Source: Dyella telluris (GTDB taxonomy: Bacteria > Pseudomonadota > Gammaproteobacteria > Xanthomonadales > Rhodanobacteraceae). Taken from it: a DNA stretch of 64,000 nucleotides. Positions 38,656-47,699 of the stretch are shown piece after piece. How positions within the stretch are numbered: position 1 is the first letter of the stretch; every line of letters starts with the position of its first letter. Position numbers and translations under genes: made by a program. The DNA is taken from NCBI RefSeq assembly GCF_014297575.1, contig NZ_CP060412.1:2914001-2978000 (forward strand). The letters run 5' to 3'. Under the pieces are notes generated by a model. That model did no database searches. It was not told where the DNA came from and was given only the letters and a program-made list of their open reading frames with translations.

Positions 38656-40155
38656 CTAGTTCGCGATATGCGCGATCGGCGCGTCGACCCGTGAAGGCGG
38701 CGGCGCGGCGGGAAGCAGGGCCTCGATGCGCTGGCGCTCATAGGGATAGAACGGGTTGGAACTGATCCGAAGCACCGCATCCAGGTTCAGGACGAGCGCG
38801 CCGCGTTCACCACGTGGTGCCGCCGTGCCCAGATGGATGCCGAAGTTCTCCGAGCTGTCCGGCTCCGTGCCATACAGCGGGTCGTTGGGTGGAAACGGCA
38901 GGGCGATATGCGACAGCGAAAAGATGTTGTCCGGATAAAGGATAGGCAGTGGCGCAGCAGTGCTCGTCGTCTGGCCGGCATCCGTGCTGCGGGCGACGGT
39001 GTGGTCGTCGTTCACCGCGACGTTGCCGATCACCGTGGTGCGATAGGCCTGCGGGCCAGGGGGAAGCATCCGGCTGAGTGCCGTCAGCGAGGCCGGCTTC
39101 AGCAGGCTGTCAAAGCGATGGTTGCGGTTGACGTCGAACAGCACCACTTCGCTGTTGTTGGCCGGCAGATTGGCGTAGAGCGTGCGCATCACGGCGGATG
39201 CGCTCACCGTATCGTCCACCACGGACTGGAAGGTGAGGATGGGCGGCAGGCGCCCCAGTTGCTTGTCGCGTGCCATGCGCAGGATCTGGCTGTGAATCGC
39301 GTCGGTCAGCAGGTAAGACTGCCGCGCCGCGTTCACCGGGAACGAGTTGTACTTGTACGGGTTGTACTCGGGCAGCAGATCCAGCCATGCGGCCTTGGCA
39401 AAGCGCGGCAGCATGGCCGGCAGGCCGGCCAGCCCGGCGAAACGTGCAAAGGTGGTGACGCCGATCATCGGCGACAGCAGCACGAGCCGGGTCGGCATGG
39501 TCAGCTCGTTGTGCTCGCAGGCATCCAGCGTGTACTTCACCGACAGCGCACCGCCATTGGAATACCCGACCATGTGGATGGGCGCATCCGGCCCCACGCG
39601 ACGGCGTGCCTCGCGCATGGCCAGGCGGGTTGCGGCAAGCCAGTCGGGCCAGCCGACCTGGGTGAGTGAGCCGGGCACCGTGCCATGCCCGGGCACGCGC
39701 AGGCCAATGGCCACGAAGCCGTGTTCGCGATACAGCTCGGCGATGTCACGCAAGCTGTACGGCGAGTCGGTGAGGCCGTGGATAAGCACCACGGCGCCCA
39801 CCGGCTTGCCAGCGGGTTCCAGCACATACGAGCGATTCCAGTCGTGCTTGAAATGCCCGGGATACATCGATGCTTCGGCGAAGTACCGGTTGCTGGGCAC
39901 GCGCTGCGAAGGCTCCAGCTTGTCGGTGACCTCGGTCTTCACCTCGTCGAACGCGCGTTGCTCCGCAGCGAGGTAGCCCGCCCAGTCAGTGGCGTCGAGT
40001 TGAGAGGGTGTGAGTTCATCGGGAACGAAGGTCTGCCAGGGCGCCAGTGGATCGCCTTGTTGCGAATCCCAGGCGCGGATGCCCAGCAGGGACACCAGGA
40101 ACACCAGCACGATGATGGACGTCCATTTGCCGATCTTGATCAGTGCGCGAAGCAT
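38656..40155 (-). CDS. Membrane-anchored alpha/beta hydrolase
   Basis: This 499-residue protein from ATG 40155 (MLRALIKIGK) has one N-terminal membrane helix (about 12-27) with the rest outside the membrane. Hydrolase features are the oxyanion segment VVLIHGLTDSPYSLRD near 122-137, nucleophile S199 in MVGYSNGGAL, and a likely acid-base pair near SVVDDTVSA and NRNHRFDS. It resembles serine aminopeptidase/lysophospholipase-like hydrolases. The C-terminal 150 residues extend beyond the core fold and include a Pro-rich end. Substrate is unknown. A 166-nt spacer with no gene separates it from yraN. Confidence 0.82.
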   Translation of the reverse strand: MLRALIKIGKWTSIIVLVFLVSLLGIRAWDSQQGDPLAPWQTFVPDELTPSQLDATDWAGYLAAEQRAFDEVKTEVTDKLEPSQRVPSNRYFAEASMYPGHFKHDWNRSYVLEPAGKPVGAVVLIHGLTDSPYSLRDIAELYREHGFVAIGLRVPGHGTVPGSLTQVGWPDWLAATRLAMREARRRVGPDAPIHMVGYSNGGALSVKYTLDACEHNELTMPTRLVLLSPMIGVTTFARFAGLAGLPAMLPRFAKAAWLDLLPEYNPYKYNSFPVNAARQSYLLTDAIHSQILRMARDKQLGRLPPILTFQSVVDDTVSASAVMRTLYANLPANNSEVVLFDVNRNHRFDSLLKPASLTALSRMLPPGPQAYRTTVIGNVAVNDDHTVARSTDAGQTTSTAAPLPILYPDNIFSLSHIALPFPPNDPLYGTEPDSSENFGIHLGTAAPRGERGALVLNLDAVLRISSNPFYPYERQRIEALLPAAPPPSRVDAPIAHIAN

Positions 40156-40321
40156 ACGATCCCCAGGGCGGGGCCACCGGTGGCGGCCAGCGGTCGCAGT
40201 CTGCCTGAGAGAACATGGGGAAACCGTAGAGGCTTTCCCGGATCGCGGTCGGCCAGGACGGAATCGCAAGGTGCCCTGGGGCGTGGCCGCTGCGCGGTCA
40301 GATGAGGACGGGCCAGTGCCT

Positions 40322-40678
40322 TCAGCAGGCCTCGAAGGCGCCGCGCCAGTGATGCATGAGTGCGCTGTCGCCGGGACCGTCGTAACTGACCACATCAAAA
40401 CGGCAGGGCAGGCGTGCGTGCTTCGGATGGGCTGCAAGCCACAGCTCCGCGGCGGCAACCAGGCGTGCCTGCTTGCTGGCCGTGACGGAAACGGCGGCGC
40501 CGCCGTGGCTGGCGTACCGGCGATGTCGCACTTCCACGAACACCACGGTGCCGGCTTCCAGCATGACCAGGTCGAGTTCGCCGTAACGCGTGGTGTAGTT
40601 GCGATCCAGCAATGCAAAGCCTGCGCGCTGGAGTTCCGCGCAGGCGCGTTGCTCGAAGGCGGCGCCAGCGGCGCGCAT
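40322..40678 (-). CDS. yraN: UPF0102 family protein YraN
   Basis: This 118-residue nuclease-fold protein has AFEQRACAELQRAGF and LLDRNYTTRYGELDLVMLE followed by VVFVEVRHRR, the E-x-D...E-V-(R/K) pattern of Holliday-junction-resolvase-like YraN proteins. Function is not firmly known. Its ATG shares a base with the lpoA stop (TGATG), so it is translated in the same unit as lpoA, the order also seen in E. coli (rsmI divergent, then lpoA and yraN). Confidence 0.92.
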   Translation of the reverse strand: MRAAGAAFEQRACAELQRAGFALLDRNYTTRYGELDLVMLEAGTVVFVEVRHRRYASHGGAAVSVTASKQARLVAAAELWLAAHPKHARLPCRFDVVSYDGPGDSALMHHWRGAFEAC

Positions 40679-42534
40679 CAGTGGGTCGTGGGCTGTTCGG
40701 TCTGCAGCTGCGGCGAGCCGTTGCCATCCGCCGGCGGCGCCAGGGCCGGGGCGGTATCCATCTGCAGGCTGCCGTTGATCGGGCGTGCGAGACCATCCTG
40801 GAACTTTGCCCACACCAGCACGCGGCGGATGCGGCCGAACTGGTCGGAGGTCAGCTGGCCGCTGGCGCCCGGCAGGTAACTGCCCGGATGGGCGCGCAGC
40901 CAGTCGAGGTATGGTGCGAGATTCCATGCGTCCATGCCGAAGGCAAAGAGACGCGCCGAGGTGCCACGTGCCGCCGGCAGCTGCGAGGCGATATCGGCGT
41001 GGTTGGGCAGGCCCGGCTGCACGTCGAACAGCCACGGCGAGTCGCAGAACTCCACGCCTTCCAGATCGCGGTTGGCGCTGGCGTCGTCGGTGCCTGCATA
41101 AATATGAGAGGTGCCGTACACCGGCAGGTTGACGCGCGCGAGCTTCAGTTGCGGCAGCAACAGGCGAGCCTGCTGCGGACGCATGCTGATGAACAGGCCG
41201 GTGGTGTTGGGCGTACCCGGCGGTGTGCTGCTGTCCGTCGGCATGCCGAGGCTGGTGATGGTGGTGGCGAAGTTGACGCCGCTGCCGCTGAGGTTGCCCG
41301 TGCCGGACACCTTGCCGCCACGCGCTTCCAGTTCCGCCTTGAACGACTTGGCTGCACGTTGCGCGAAGTCGTCGCTGCTCACGATGACGAACGCGCTGGT
41401 GATGCCGGCTTCCGCCATGTGGTCGGCCGCCTGCGCGCCTTCGGTTTCGGGCAGCAGGCCGAATTCGCTGACGCCGTTGGCGGGCAGGCTCTTGTCGTCC
41501 GGGTGATTGAGCGCGAGCAGCGGTACGGGCAGATCCGACAGGCTGAACAGCGCGGAGACTTCGCCGCGCGTCAGCGGCCCAATGATGAGCTGGGCGCCGT
41601 CGGTCACGGCCTGCTGGTAGGCCTTCACGGCGCCCGCGCTGGTGCCGTTGCTGTCATACACGCGCACGGGCGGGCGCGGGGTGTGGTTGCGTGCGGAATC
41701 GGCATACGCGGCGAAGAAGCCTTCGCGAATGGCCGTGCCGGCGGCGGCCAGGTTGCCGCTGGTCGGCAGCAGCAGGGCGATGTGCGCAGGCATCTTGAAG
41801 CCTTCGCGGACATTGGCACCCTCGCCGGGAATCATGGTGCCCACTTCCTGCTCCAGCGCAGGCGCGGGGCGGGCCACGGCAACGCCGAGCTGGCTCAGCG
41901 CCTCGTTGACCCAGGGCAGCATGCGATCGCCCGGCTGCATGGCGGCGGCGCGCTGCTTCAGCGGATCGACGCCCAGCTTGCTCAGCAGGGTGACCACTTG
42001 CTTGCGGTTCTGCGCCTGGTCCAGTCCGGTGAGCTGACCATCCATCTCCACGCGCGAACGTGCGGCGCCCCACAGGTCGCCGGTCTGCTCCATCGACTGC
42101 GAACGGAGCTCCAGCAGGCGCACCTGAAGCGCGGCAGGCACGCTGATGCTGGGCTGGGTGGTGAGCTGTAGCGCGCGTTGCGGATTGTGCTGCTTGAGGG
42201 CCCATTCGGCCTGCAGCAGATCCAGTCGCGAGGGTTCGTCGCCAGTGAGGCGCTGCCGGCGAATGCCGTCGAGCAGCGGCGCTGCGCGATCGAGCTGGCC
42301 TTCCTGACGATAGGCCTCGGCGGCCAGCAGCTGGTAATGGTCGCGATTGCTGCCTGTCTGGGCCAGCGCGAGATAGGCCTGCGCCGCGTCGTCGAACTTG
42401 CCCTGCTGGGCCAGGGTATCGGCCTGCTGGCTCGCCGCCATTTCGGCGGGCGACTTTTGCGCTTCCGGCGGTACGCAGCCGGCGAGTGCAAGCGAAATCA
42501 GCAGGGCAACGCCTGCGGCGCGACTAAAGCGCAT
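40678..42534 (-). CDS. lpoA: LpoA, outer-membrane lipoprotein activator of PBP1A
   Basis: This 618-residue protein starts at ATG 42534. The signal peptide ends in lipobox LALAGC with lipidated C20. The N-terminal half (about 30-260) is helical with TPR-like repeats (AQAYLALAQ, YQLLAAEAYRQEGQLD). The C-terminal half is a periplasmic-binding-like fold (IALLLPTSGNLAAAGTAIREG, then VVSSDDFAQRAAKSFKAELE). LpoA spans the periplasm from the outer membrane to stimulate the transpeptidase PBP1A. It is divergent from rsmI by about 90 nt. Confidence 0.93.
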   Translation of the reverse strand: MRFSRAAGVALLISLALAGCVPPEAQKSPAEMAASQQADTLAQQGKFDDAAQAYLALAQTGSNRDHYQLLAAEAYRQEGQLDRAAPLLDGIRRQRLTGDEPSRLDLLQAEWALKQHNPQRALQLTTQPSISVPAALQVRLLELRSQSMEQTGDLWGAARSRVEMDGQLTGLDQAQNRKQVVTLLSKLGVDPLKQRAAAMQPGDRMLPWVNEALSQLGVAVARPAPALEQEVGTMIPGEGANVREGFKMPAHIALLLPTSGNLAAAGTAIREGFFAAYADSARNHTPRPPVRVYDSNGTSAGAVKAYQQAVTDGAQLIIGPLTRGEVSALFSLSDLPVPLLALNHPDDKSLPANGVSEFGLLPETEGAQAADHMAEAGITSAFVIVSSDDFAQRAAKSFKAELEARGGKVSGTGNLSGSGVNFATTITSLGMPTDSSTPPGTPNTTGLFISMRPQQARLLLPQLKLARVNLPVYGTSHIYAGTDDASANRDLEGVEFCDSPWLFDVQPGLPNHADIASQLPAARGTSARLFAFGMDAWNLAPYLDWLRAHPGSYLPGASGQLTSDQFGRIRRVLVWAKFQDGLARPINGSLQMDTAPALAPPADGNGSPQLQTEQPTTH

Positions 42535-42627
42535 GGCCAAATCCCTTCGAGCTTTTTGACGACGTGGTACGCGAATGGGCGATGATAGCCCATTGAGTTG
42601 CCACCTCATTGTCCAGGAAACAGCAAG

Positions 42628-43455
42628 ATGTCACAGATTCAGCCCGGCCTGCTATGGGTGGTTGCTACGCCGATCGGTCATCGGGATGACTTTTCCGCGC
42701 GCGCCATCGAGACCTTGCGCTCGGTGGCGGTGATTGCCGCGGAGGACACCCGGCACAGTCGCCCGTTGCTGATGCACTACAACGTCGGCACGCCGCTGGT
42801 GGCCTTGCATGAACACAATGAGCGCGAGGTGGTGGATGCCATTGTCAGGCGTTTGCTGGGTGGTGAGTCGGTGGCATTGATTTCCGATGCGGGCACGCCG
42901 CTGATCAGTGATCCGGGCTTTCGGCTGGTGCGTGCCGCGCGCGCGGCAGGCATCCGTTGCGCGCCAGTGCCGGGCGCCTGCGCGGCGATTGCCGCGCTCT
43001 CGGTCGCGGGCCTGCCGAGCGATCGTTTCGTGTTCGAGGGCTTTCTGCCGCCCAAGGCGGCCGCGCGGCGCACGCGCTTGCAGGAACTTGCGGGCGATGC
43101 GCGCACCTTGATCTTCTACGAATCGTCGCATCGCGTGGCCGAGAGCCTGGCCGACATGCGCGATGTCTTTGGCGCCGCGCGCGAGGGCGTGCTCGCGCGC
43201 GAGCTGACCAAGCTGTTCGAAACCGTCATCGGCGAGCCGCTGGACGTGCTGGCGACACGCGTGGCGAACGATCCCGACCAGCAGCGTGGCGAATGCGTGA
43301 TCCTGGTGGCCGGACGTGGTGAAGAGACGGACGCACGCGAAGCGGAAGGTCGGCGGGTGTTCGCCATCCTGCGCGAGGAGTTGCCGCCCGCGAAGGCCGC
43401 CAAGCTGGCGGCGGCGATCACGGGCGCGCCGCGCAAGCTGCTCTATGAAGGCTGA
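42628..43455 (+). CDS. rsmI: 16S rRNA 2'-O-methyltransferase RsmI
   Basis: This 275-residue tetrapyrrole-methylase-fold enzyme modifies C1402 of 16S rRNA at the 2'-O position. ATG at 42628 follows AGGAAAC. Signatures are LLWVVATPIGHRDDFSARA, EDTRHSRPLLMHY, ISDAGTPLISDPGFRLV, PVPGACAAIAALSVAGLP and FYESSHRVAESL. It is divergent from lpoA, with rnpB following 62 nt later. Confidence 0.96.
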   Translation: MSQIQPGLLWVVATPIGHRDDFSARAIETLRSVAVIAAEDTRHSRPLLMHYNVGTPLVALHEHNEREVVDAIVRRLLGGESVALISDAGTPLISDPGFRLVRAARAAGIRCAPVPGACAAIAALSVAGLPSDRFVFEGFLPPKAAARRTRLQELAGDARTLIFYESSHRVAESLADMRDVFGAAREGVLARELTKLFETVIGEPLDVLATRVANDPDQQRGECVILVAGRGEETDAREAEGRRVFAILREELPPAKAAKLAAAITGAPRKLLYEG

Positions 43456-43504
43456 TTGCCCCTGAAAAGCCCGAATCCCAGAGGTTTTGAGCGCCGCATT
43501 CCAT

Positions 43505-43510
43505 TAGAAT
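43505..43510 (+). promoter_or_regulatory. rnpB promoter -10 element (TAGAAT)
   Basis: TAGAAT ends 7 nt before the first base of the rnpB P1 helix, which places the start of transcription at the mature RNA end. The -35 region is poor. Confidence 0.6.
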
Positions 43511-43517
43511 GCGTTGC

Positions 43518-43880
<363 letters not shown>

Positions 43881-43895
43881 GCCTCTTTCACGACC

Positions 43896-43996
43896 CGACC
43901 GTCACCGCCATGCCCCTCGGCATGGCGGTGACGGTCGCGTATGGCGAGCCATGAATGGCGATTCATGTCCGGGCGCTTTTCGGGCGGCCGAAAGCG
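43896..43996 (+). repeat. Cluster of three hairpins between rnpB and mraZ
   Basis: The 315-nt gap 43881-44195 has no gene apart from the mraZ control region at its end. It opens with a 19-bp perfect inverted repeat, CGACCGTCACCGCCATGCC (43896-43914) with its complement at 43919-43937, loop CCTC. CATGAAT-GGCG-ATTCATG follows at 43950-43967. Then GCGCTTTTCGG-GCGG-CCGAAAGCG follows at 43973-43996, with one bulged base. None has a T tract. Confidence 0.7.
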
Positions 43997-44122
43997 TGAC
44001 GGATGGCACGGTCGTGAAGCAAAAAATCCTAGCCATTCAAACACCTTGAGGGCTTTCCTCAGAAACGGCTGGAAATACTGCCAGATCACCGCCTTTCTCA
44101 TTGATTCACAAGAAAAATTTCC

Positions 44123-44151
44123 TTGACAGTCTCAGGGGGCGAGACTATCGT
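44123..44151 (+). promoter_or_regulatory. mraZ (dcw cluster) promoter
   Basis: A perfect -35 TTGACA (44123-44128), a 17-nt spacer and -10 TATCGT (44146-44151) make a good sigma-70 promoter. The spacer itself carries the inverted repeat GTCTC/GAGAC (44129-44133, 44141-44145). The start would be near 44158, inside the MraZ repeats. Confidence 0.8.
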
Positions 44152-44185
44152 GGGTTCCTGTGTGAAATCGTGGGAATTCGTGGAG
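44151..44185 (+). promoter_or_regulatory. MraZ operator repeats
   Basis: Four pentamers at exact 10-bp intervals read TGGGT (44151), TGTGA (44161), TGGGA (44171) and TGGAG (44181). MraZ is known to bind TGGGN direct repeats with 5-nt spacers ahead of its own gene. The repeats overlap the predicted transcription start, so autorepression is expected. Confidence 0.85.
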
Positions 44186-44195
44186 CCATACGGTC

Positions 44196-44642
44196 GTGTT
44201 CCAGGGCGAAACTGCCATCACCGTTGACGACAAAGGCCGGCTGGCCATACCGACCGCATACCGCGAGTTGGTGGCCGACGCCTGCGCCAATCGTCTGGTG
44301 ATCACCTACAACCCCTTTGAGTCGGGCTGCCTGTGGCTGTTCCCGTACGCGGAGTGGGAAAAGGTGCGCGACCAGGTCAACGCGCTTCCCAAGGTCAAGG
44401 CGGCCCATCGCGACATGCAAATGAAGCTGGTGGGTGCGGCGGCCGTCGTCGAGCCTGATTCCGCCGTGCGCATCCTGCTGCCGGCGAGCCAGCGCGCGAC
44501 CACCGGCATCGAGAAGAAAGCGGTTCTGCTGGGCATGGGCAACAAGTTCGAGCTTTGGAGCGAACTGGCCCACCTGGCCAAGATCCGCCAGACCATCGGC
44601 GAAGACGAGATCACCAACGAGATGGCGGAGCTGCAGCTGTAA
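44196..44642 (+). CDS. mraZ: Transcriptional regulator MraZ
   Basis: This 148-residue AbrB-fold DNA-binding protein has two repeated domains: [20 protein letters not shown] (early) and [16 protein letters not shown] (middle), each with the D-x-x-x-R/I-P motif. It represses the division and cell wall (dcw) operon in E. coli. Start is GTG at 44196, 10 nt after GGAG. MraZ repeats lie just upstream. The next gene is rsmH after 56 nt. Confidence 0.96.
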   Translation: MFQGETAITVDDKGRLAIPTAYRELVADACANRLVITYNPFESGCLWLFPYAEWEKVRDQVNALPKVKAAHRDMQMKLVGAAAVVEPDSAVRILLPASQRATTGIEKKAVLLGMGNKFELWSELAHLAKIRQTIGEDEITNEMAELQL

Positions 44643-44698
44643 CCGGCAACGGTGGCGGCGCAGTGGAGTAACGAGACGGGAGCGGGAGTGCGAGCGGC

Positions 44699-45622
44699 AT
44701 GGCCGAGCGTTTAGTGCACATCCCGGTGATGCTGGGTGAAGCAGTGGAGGGTCTCGCCGTGCAGGCTGGCGGGCGTTATCTCGATGGCACCTTCGGTCGC
44801 GGCGGTCACGCCCGCGCCGTGCTGTCGCGCCTCGGGCCAGACGGCCGCCTGCTGCTGATGGATCGAGACCCCACCGCCATCGCCACCGCGCAGGCCGGGT
44901 TCGCCGGCGATTCGCGCGTGTCCATCCGGCATGCGAATTTCTCCAGCATGGCCGAGTGGGCCGAAACCGCCGGTGGCCTCGACGGCATCCTGCTCGACCT
45001 TGGCGTGTCCTCGCCCCAGCTCGACGAAGCCGCCCGCGGCTTCAGTTTCATGGCGGATGCGCCGCTGGACATGCGCATGGACACCACGCAGGGCGAGAGC
45101 GCGGCCGAGTTCCTTGCGCACGCTTCGGAGAAAGAGATCGCCGACGTGCTGTGGAACTACGGCGAAGAGCGCTTCAGCCGCAAGATCGCCCGCGCCATCG
45201 TCGAAGACCGCACCGAGAATCCCATCACGCGCACCGGCCAGCTGGCTGCGCTGATCGAGCGGCTGATCGGTCGCCGCGAGCCGGGCAAGCATCCGGCCAC
45301 CCGTAGCTTCCAGGCCCTGCGCATCCGCGTGAACGGTGAGCTGGACGCGCTCGACCAGGGCCTCAACGCCGCGCTCGACCTGCTCAAGGTGGGTGGCCGT
45401 CTTTCCATCATCAGCTTCCACTCGCTGGAAGATCGTGCCGTGAAGCTGTTCATCCGCGACCACTCCGGTCGCGTACAGGGCAGTCGCCGTGGCCCGCCGG
45501 TGGCTGCCGCGCCCGCCCGTCTTGCCGCCGTAGGCAAGGCGCAATTTCCGTCGGAAGAAGAGCTGTCCGTCAATCCGCGTTCCCGCTCGGCGGTGCTGCG
45601 CGTGGCGGAGAAGCTCGCATGA
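44699..45622 (+). CDS. rsmH: 16S rRNA (cytosine1402-N4)-methyltransferase
   Basis: This 307-residue SAM-dependent enzyme methylates C1402 of 16S rRNA at N4, the same nucleotide whose 2'-O is modified by RsmI encoded 1.2 kb upstream. Signatures are HIPVMLGEAVEGL, YLDGTFGRGGHARAVL, LLDLGVSSPQLD, FSFMADAPLDMRMD and ISFHSLEDRAVKLF. Its stop overlaps the ftsL start (ATGA). Confidence 0.97.
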   Translation: MAERLVHIPVMLGEAVEGLAVQAGGRYLDGTFGRGGHARAVLSRLGPDGRLLLMDRDPTAIATAQAGFAGDSRVSIRHANFSSMAEWAETAGGLDGILLDLGVSSPQLDEAARGFSFMADAPLDMRMDTTQGESAAEFLAHASEKEIADVLWNYGEERFSRKIARAIVEDRTENPITRTGQLAALIERLIGRREPGKHPATRSFQALRIRVNGELDALDQGLNAALDLLKVGGRLSIISFHSLEDRAVKLFIRDHSGRVQGSRRGPPVAAAPARLAAVGKAQFPSEEELSVNPRSRSAVLRVAEKLA

Positions 45623-45891
45623 AGGTACTCGGCGGACTCTTCATGTTCATCCTGATCGCGGCAGTGCTTTCCAGCGCCATTGCCGTGGTGTGGACGCGCC
45701 ATGAGAGCCGCGTGCTGTTCGTTGAGCTGACCCGCCTGCAGAACCAGCGCGACGACCTCAACATCGAATACGGCAAGCTGGAACTGGAGCAGGCCACCTG
45801 GGCCGAGCCGCGTCGCGTGGACGACGAGGCACGCCAGGCACTGGGCATGGTCAATCCCAAGCCGCAAGACATCCAGCTGGTGCGTCGATGA
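45619..45891 (+). CDS. ftsL: Cell division protein FtsL
   Basis: This 90-residue bitopic protein has a very short cytoplasmic start, one membrane helix (about 4-22) and a periplasmic coiled coil (HESRVLFVELTRLQNQRDDL, about 30-60). It forms the FtsQLB subcomplex of the divisome. Position between rsmH and ftsI, length and topology all fit. It overlaps both neighbours by 4 nt. Confidence 0.92.
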   Translation: MKVLGGLFMFILIAAVLSSAIAVVWTRHESRVLFVELTRLQNQRDDLNIEYGKLELEQATWAEPRRVDDEARQALGMVNPKPQDIQLVRR

Positions 45892-47699
45892 AGCCGCACC
45901 CGCGCAGCACCTCGTCGTCCCGCCGCCACGCCGCGGCCCCGAGTGCCCGTCGCCGCATGCTGGTGATGGGCTCCGTACTGGCCCTCGCCTCGATGGGGCT
46001 GGTGGCGCGCGCGTTCGACATGCAGGTGGTGCGCAAGGATTTCTACCAGAACCAGGCGGACGCCCGCATCCTGCGCGAAGTGCCCATCGCGGTATCGCGC
46101 GGCACCATCTTCGATCGCAACGGCGAGCCGCTGGCCGTGTCCACGCCGGTGGTGTCGATCTGGGCCAACCCGGCCGAAGTGCTGGACAACGACGACAAGC
46201 TGCCGGCACTGGCCAAGGCCATCGGCATGGATACGGGCGCGCTGAAGCAATACCTGCAGCAGCGTTCGGAGCGCGAGTTCGTTTACCTCAAGCGCCAGAT
46301 GTCGCCGGACGCGGCCCAGGTCGTGCTCGACCTGAACGTGCCGGGCGTGAACGGGCAGCGTGAATTTCGCCGCTTCTACCCGTCCGGCCCGGTGATGGCG
46401 CACGTGCTGGGCTTCACCAATATCGACGACCATGGCCAGGAAGGCCTGGAGCTGGCGTTCGACGACTGGCTGGCCGGCAAGGAAGGCCGCAAGCGCGTGA
46501 TCCGCGATCGCCAGGGTCATGTCGTGGAAGATCTCGATCTGGTGCGCGCGCCGCAGCCGGGTCGCGACATCACGCTCAGCATCGACCGTCGTATCCAGTT
46601 TCTCGCCTACAACGAGCTGAAGAACACCATCCAGCAGTCGGACGCCGACTCCGGCACGGTGGTGATCATCGACGTGCCCACCGGCGAAGTGCTGGCCATG
46701 GTGAGCTGGCCGACCTACAACCCCAATGCCCTGCGCAGCAGCAATCCGTCCAGCCGCCGCAACCGCGCGATGACGGACGTGGTGGAGCCGGGCTCCACCA
46801 TCAAGCCGATCCTGATGGCGGCGGCGCTGTCCAGCGGCAAGTACACGCCGACGGGGCCGATGGTGGATACCGGCAACGGCCACTTCTTCTATATCCGCAA
46901 GGACATCCGCGATACGCATTCGAACGGCATGCTGTCGCCCACGGGCATCATTGCCAAATCCAGCAACATCGGCGCCGCCAAGGTGGCGCTGACGCTGGAT
47001 ACGGGCCTGATGTACGACACCTACCGTGCGTTTGGCTTCGGCGCTAGCACCAACAGCGGTTTTCCTGGCGAAGCGTCGGGCTATCTCCGGCCCGGCAAGA
47101 GCTGGGGCATGCTGGAAAAAGCCATTCTGGCCTACGGCTACGGCCTCAACGTGACGCCGCTTCAGCTGGCCAATAGCTACGCCACCATCGCCGACAACGG
47201 CGTGATGCACATGCCCACCTTCGTGAAGGGTTCGGACAACGAAGCCAAGCAGATCATCGACCCCAAGATCGCCAAGGAACTGGTGCAGATGATGGTGGCG
47301 GTGACGCAGCCGGGCGGCACCGGTGCGCCCTGGGCGTGGATCGCCAACTATGGCGTGGCCGGCAAATCGGGCACGGCGCACAAGGCAGCGGCGGGCGGCT
47401 ATTCCGACAAAAACTACAGCTCCGCGTTTGCCGGCATCGTGCCGGCATCCAACCCGCGGCTGGCGGCGGTGGTGATCGTCGACAACCCGAAGAAGGGCAG
47501 CTACTACGGTGCGCTGGTGTCCGGTCCCGTGTTCTCCAAAGTCCTGGATGGCGCGCTGCGTCTTTTGGATGTGCCACCGGACAATATCGGCCGCTGGTAT
47601 GTCGGCGGGCCGTTGCAGGGACAGAACGGCCTGACGGGAAACAAGCCGCCCGCGGTGGAAACCGTGGATGACGCGCCGGTCGACGAGGCACCTCAATGA
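45888..47699 (+). CDS. ftsI: Peptidoglycan transpeptidase FtsI (PBP3)
   Basis: This 603-residue septal class B penicillin-binding protein has a cytoplasmic basic tail (1-25), one membrane helix (about 24-45), and a dimerisation domain with RGTIFDRNGEPLAVSTP. The transpeptidase domain has S303-T-I-K306 in EPGSTIKPI, SxN in KSSNIG, and KSGTAHK near 493. It cross-links septal peptidoglycan with FtsW. It overlaps ftsL and murE by ATGA. Confidence 0.97.
   Translation: MKPHPRSTSSSRRHAAAPSARRRMLVMGSVLALASMGLVARAFDMQVVRKDFYQNQADARILREVPIAVSRGTIFDRNGEPLAVSTPVVSIWANPAEVLDNDDKLPALAKAIGMDTGALKQYLQQRSEREFVYLKRQMSPDAAQVVLDLNVPGVNGQREFRRFYPSGPVMAHVLGFTNIDDHGQEGLELAFDDWLAGKEGRKRVIRDRQGHVVEDLDLVRAPQPGRDITLSIDRRIQFLAYNELKNTIQQSDADSGTVVIIDVPTGEVLAMVSWPTYNPNALRSSNPSSRRNRAMTDVVEPGSTIKPILMAAALSSGKYTPTGPMVDTGNGHFFYIRKDIRDTHSNGMLSPTGIIAKSSNIGAAKVALTLDTGLMYDTYRAFGFGASTNSGFPGEASGYLRPGKSWGMLEKAILAYGYGLNVTPLQLANSYATIADNGVMHMPTFVKGSDNEAKQIIDPKIAKELVQMMVAVTQPGGTGAPWAWIANYGVAGKSGTAHKAAAGGYSDKNYSSAFAGIVPASNPRLAAVVIVDNPKKGSYYGALVSGPVFSKVLDGALRLLDVPPDNIGRWYVGGPLQGQNGLTGNKPPAVETVDDAPVDEAPQ

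Noticed and set aside
45570..47696. 708-codon minus-strand frame opposite ftsL and ftsI
   Set aside because: Shadow of ftsI; His/Arg-rich translation without family features.
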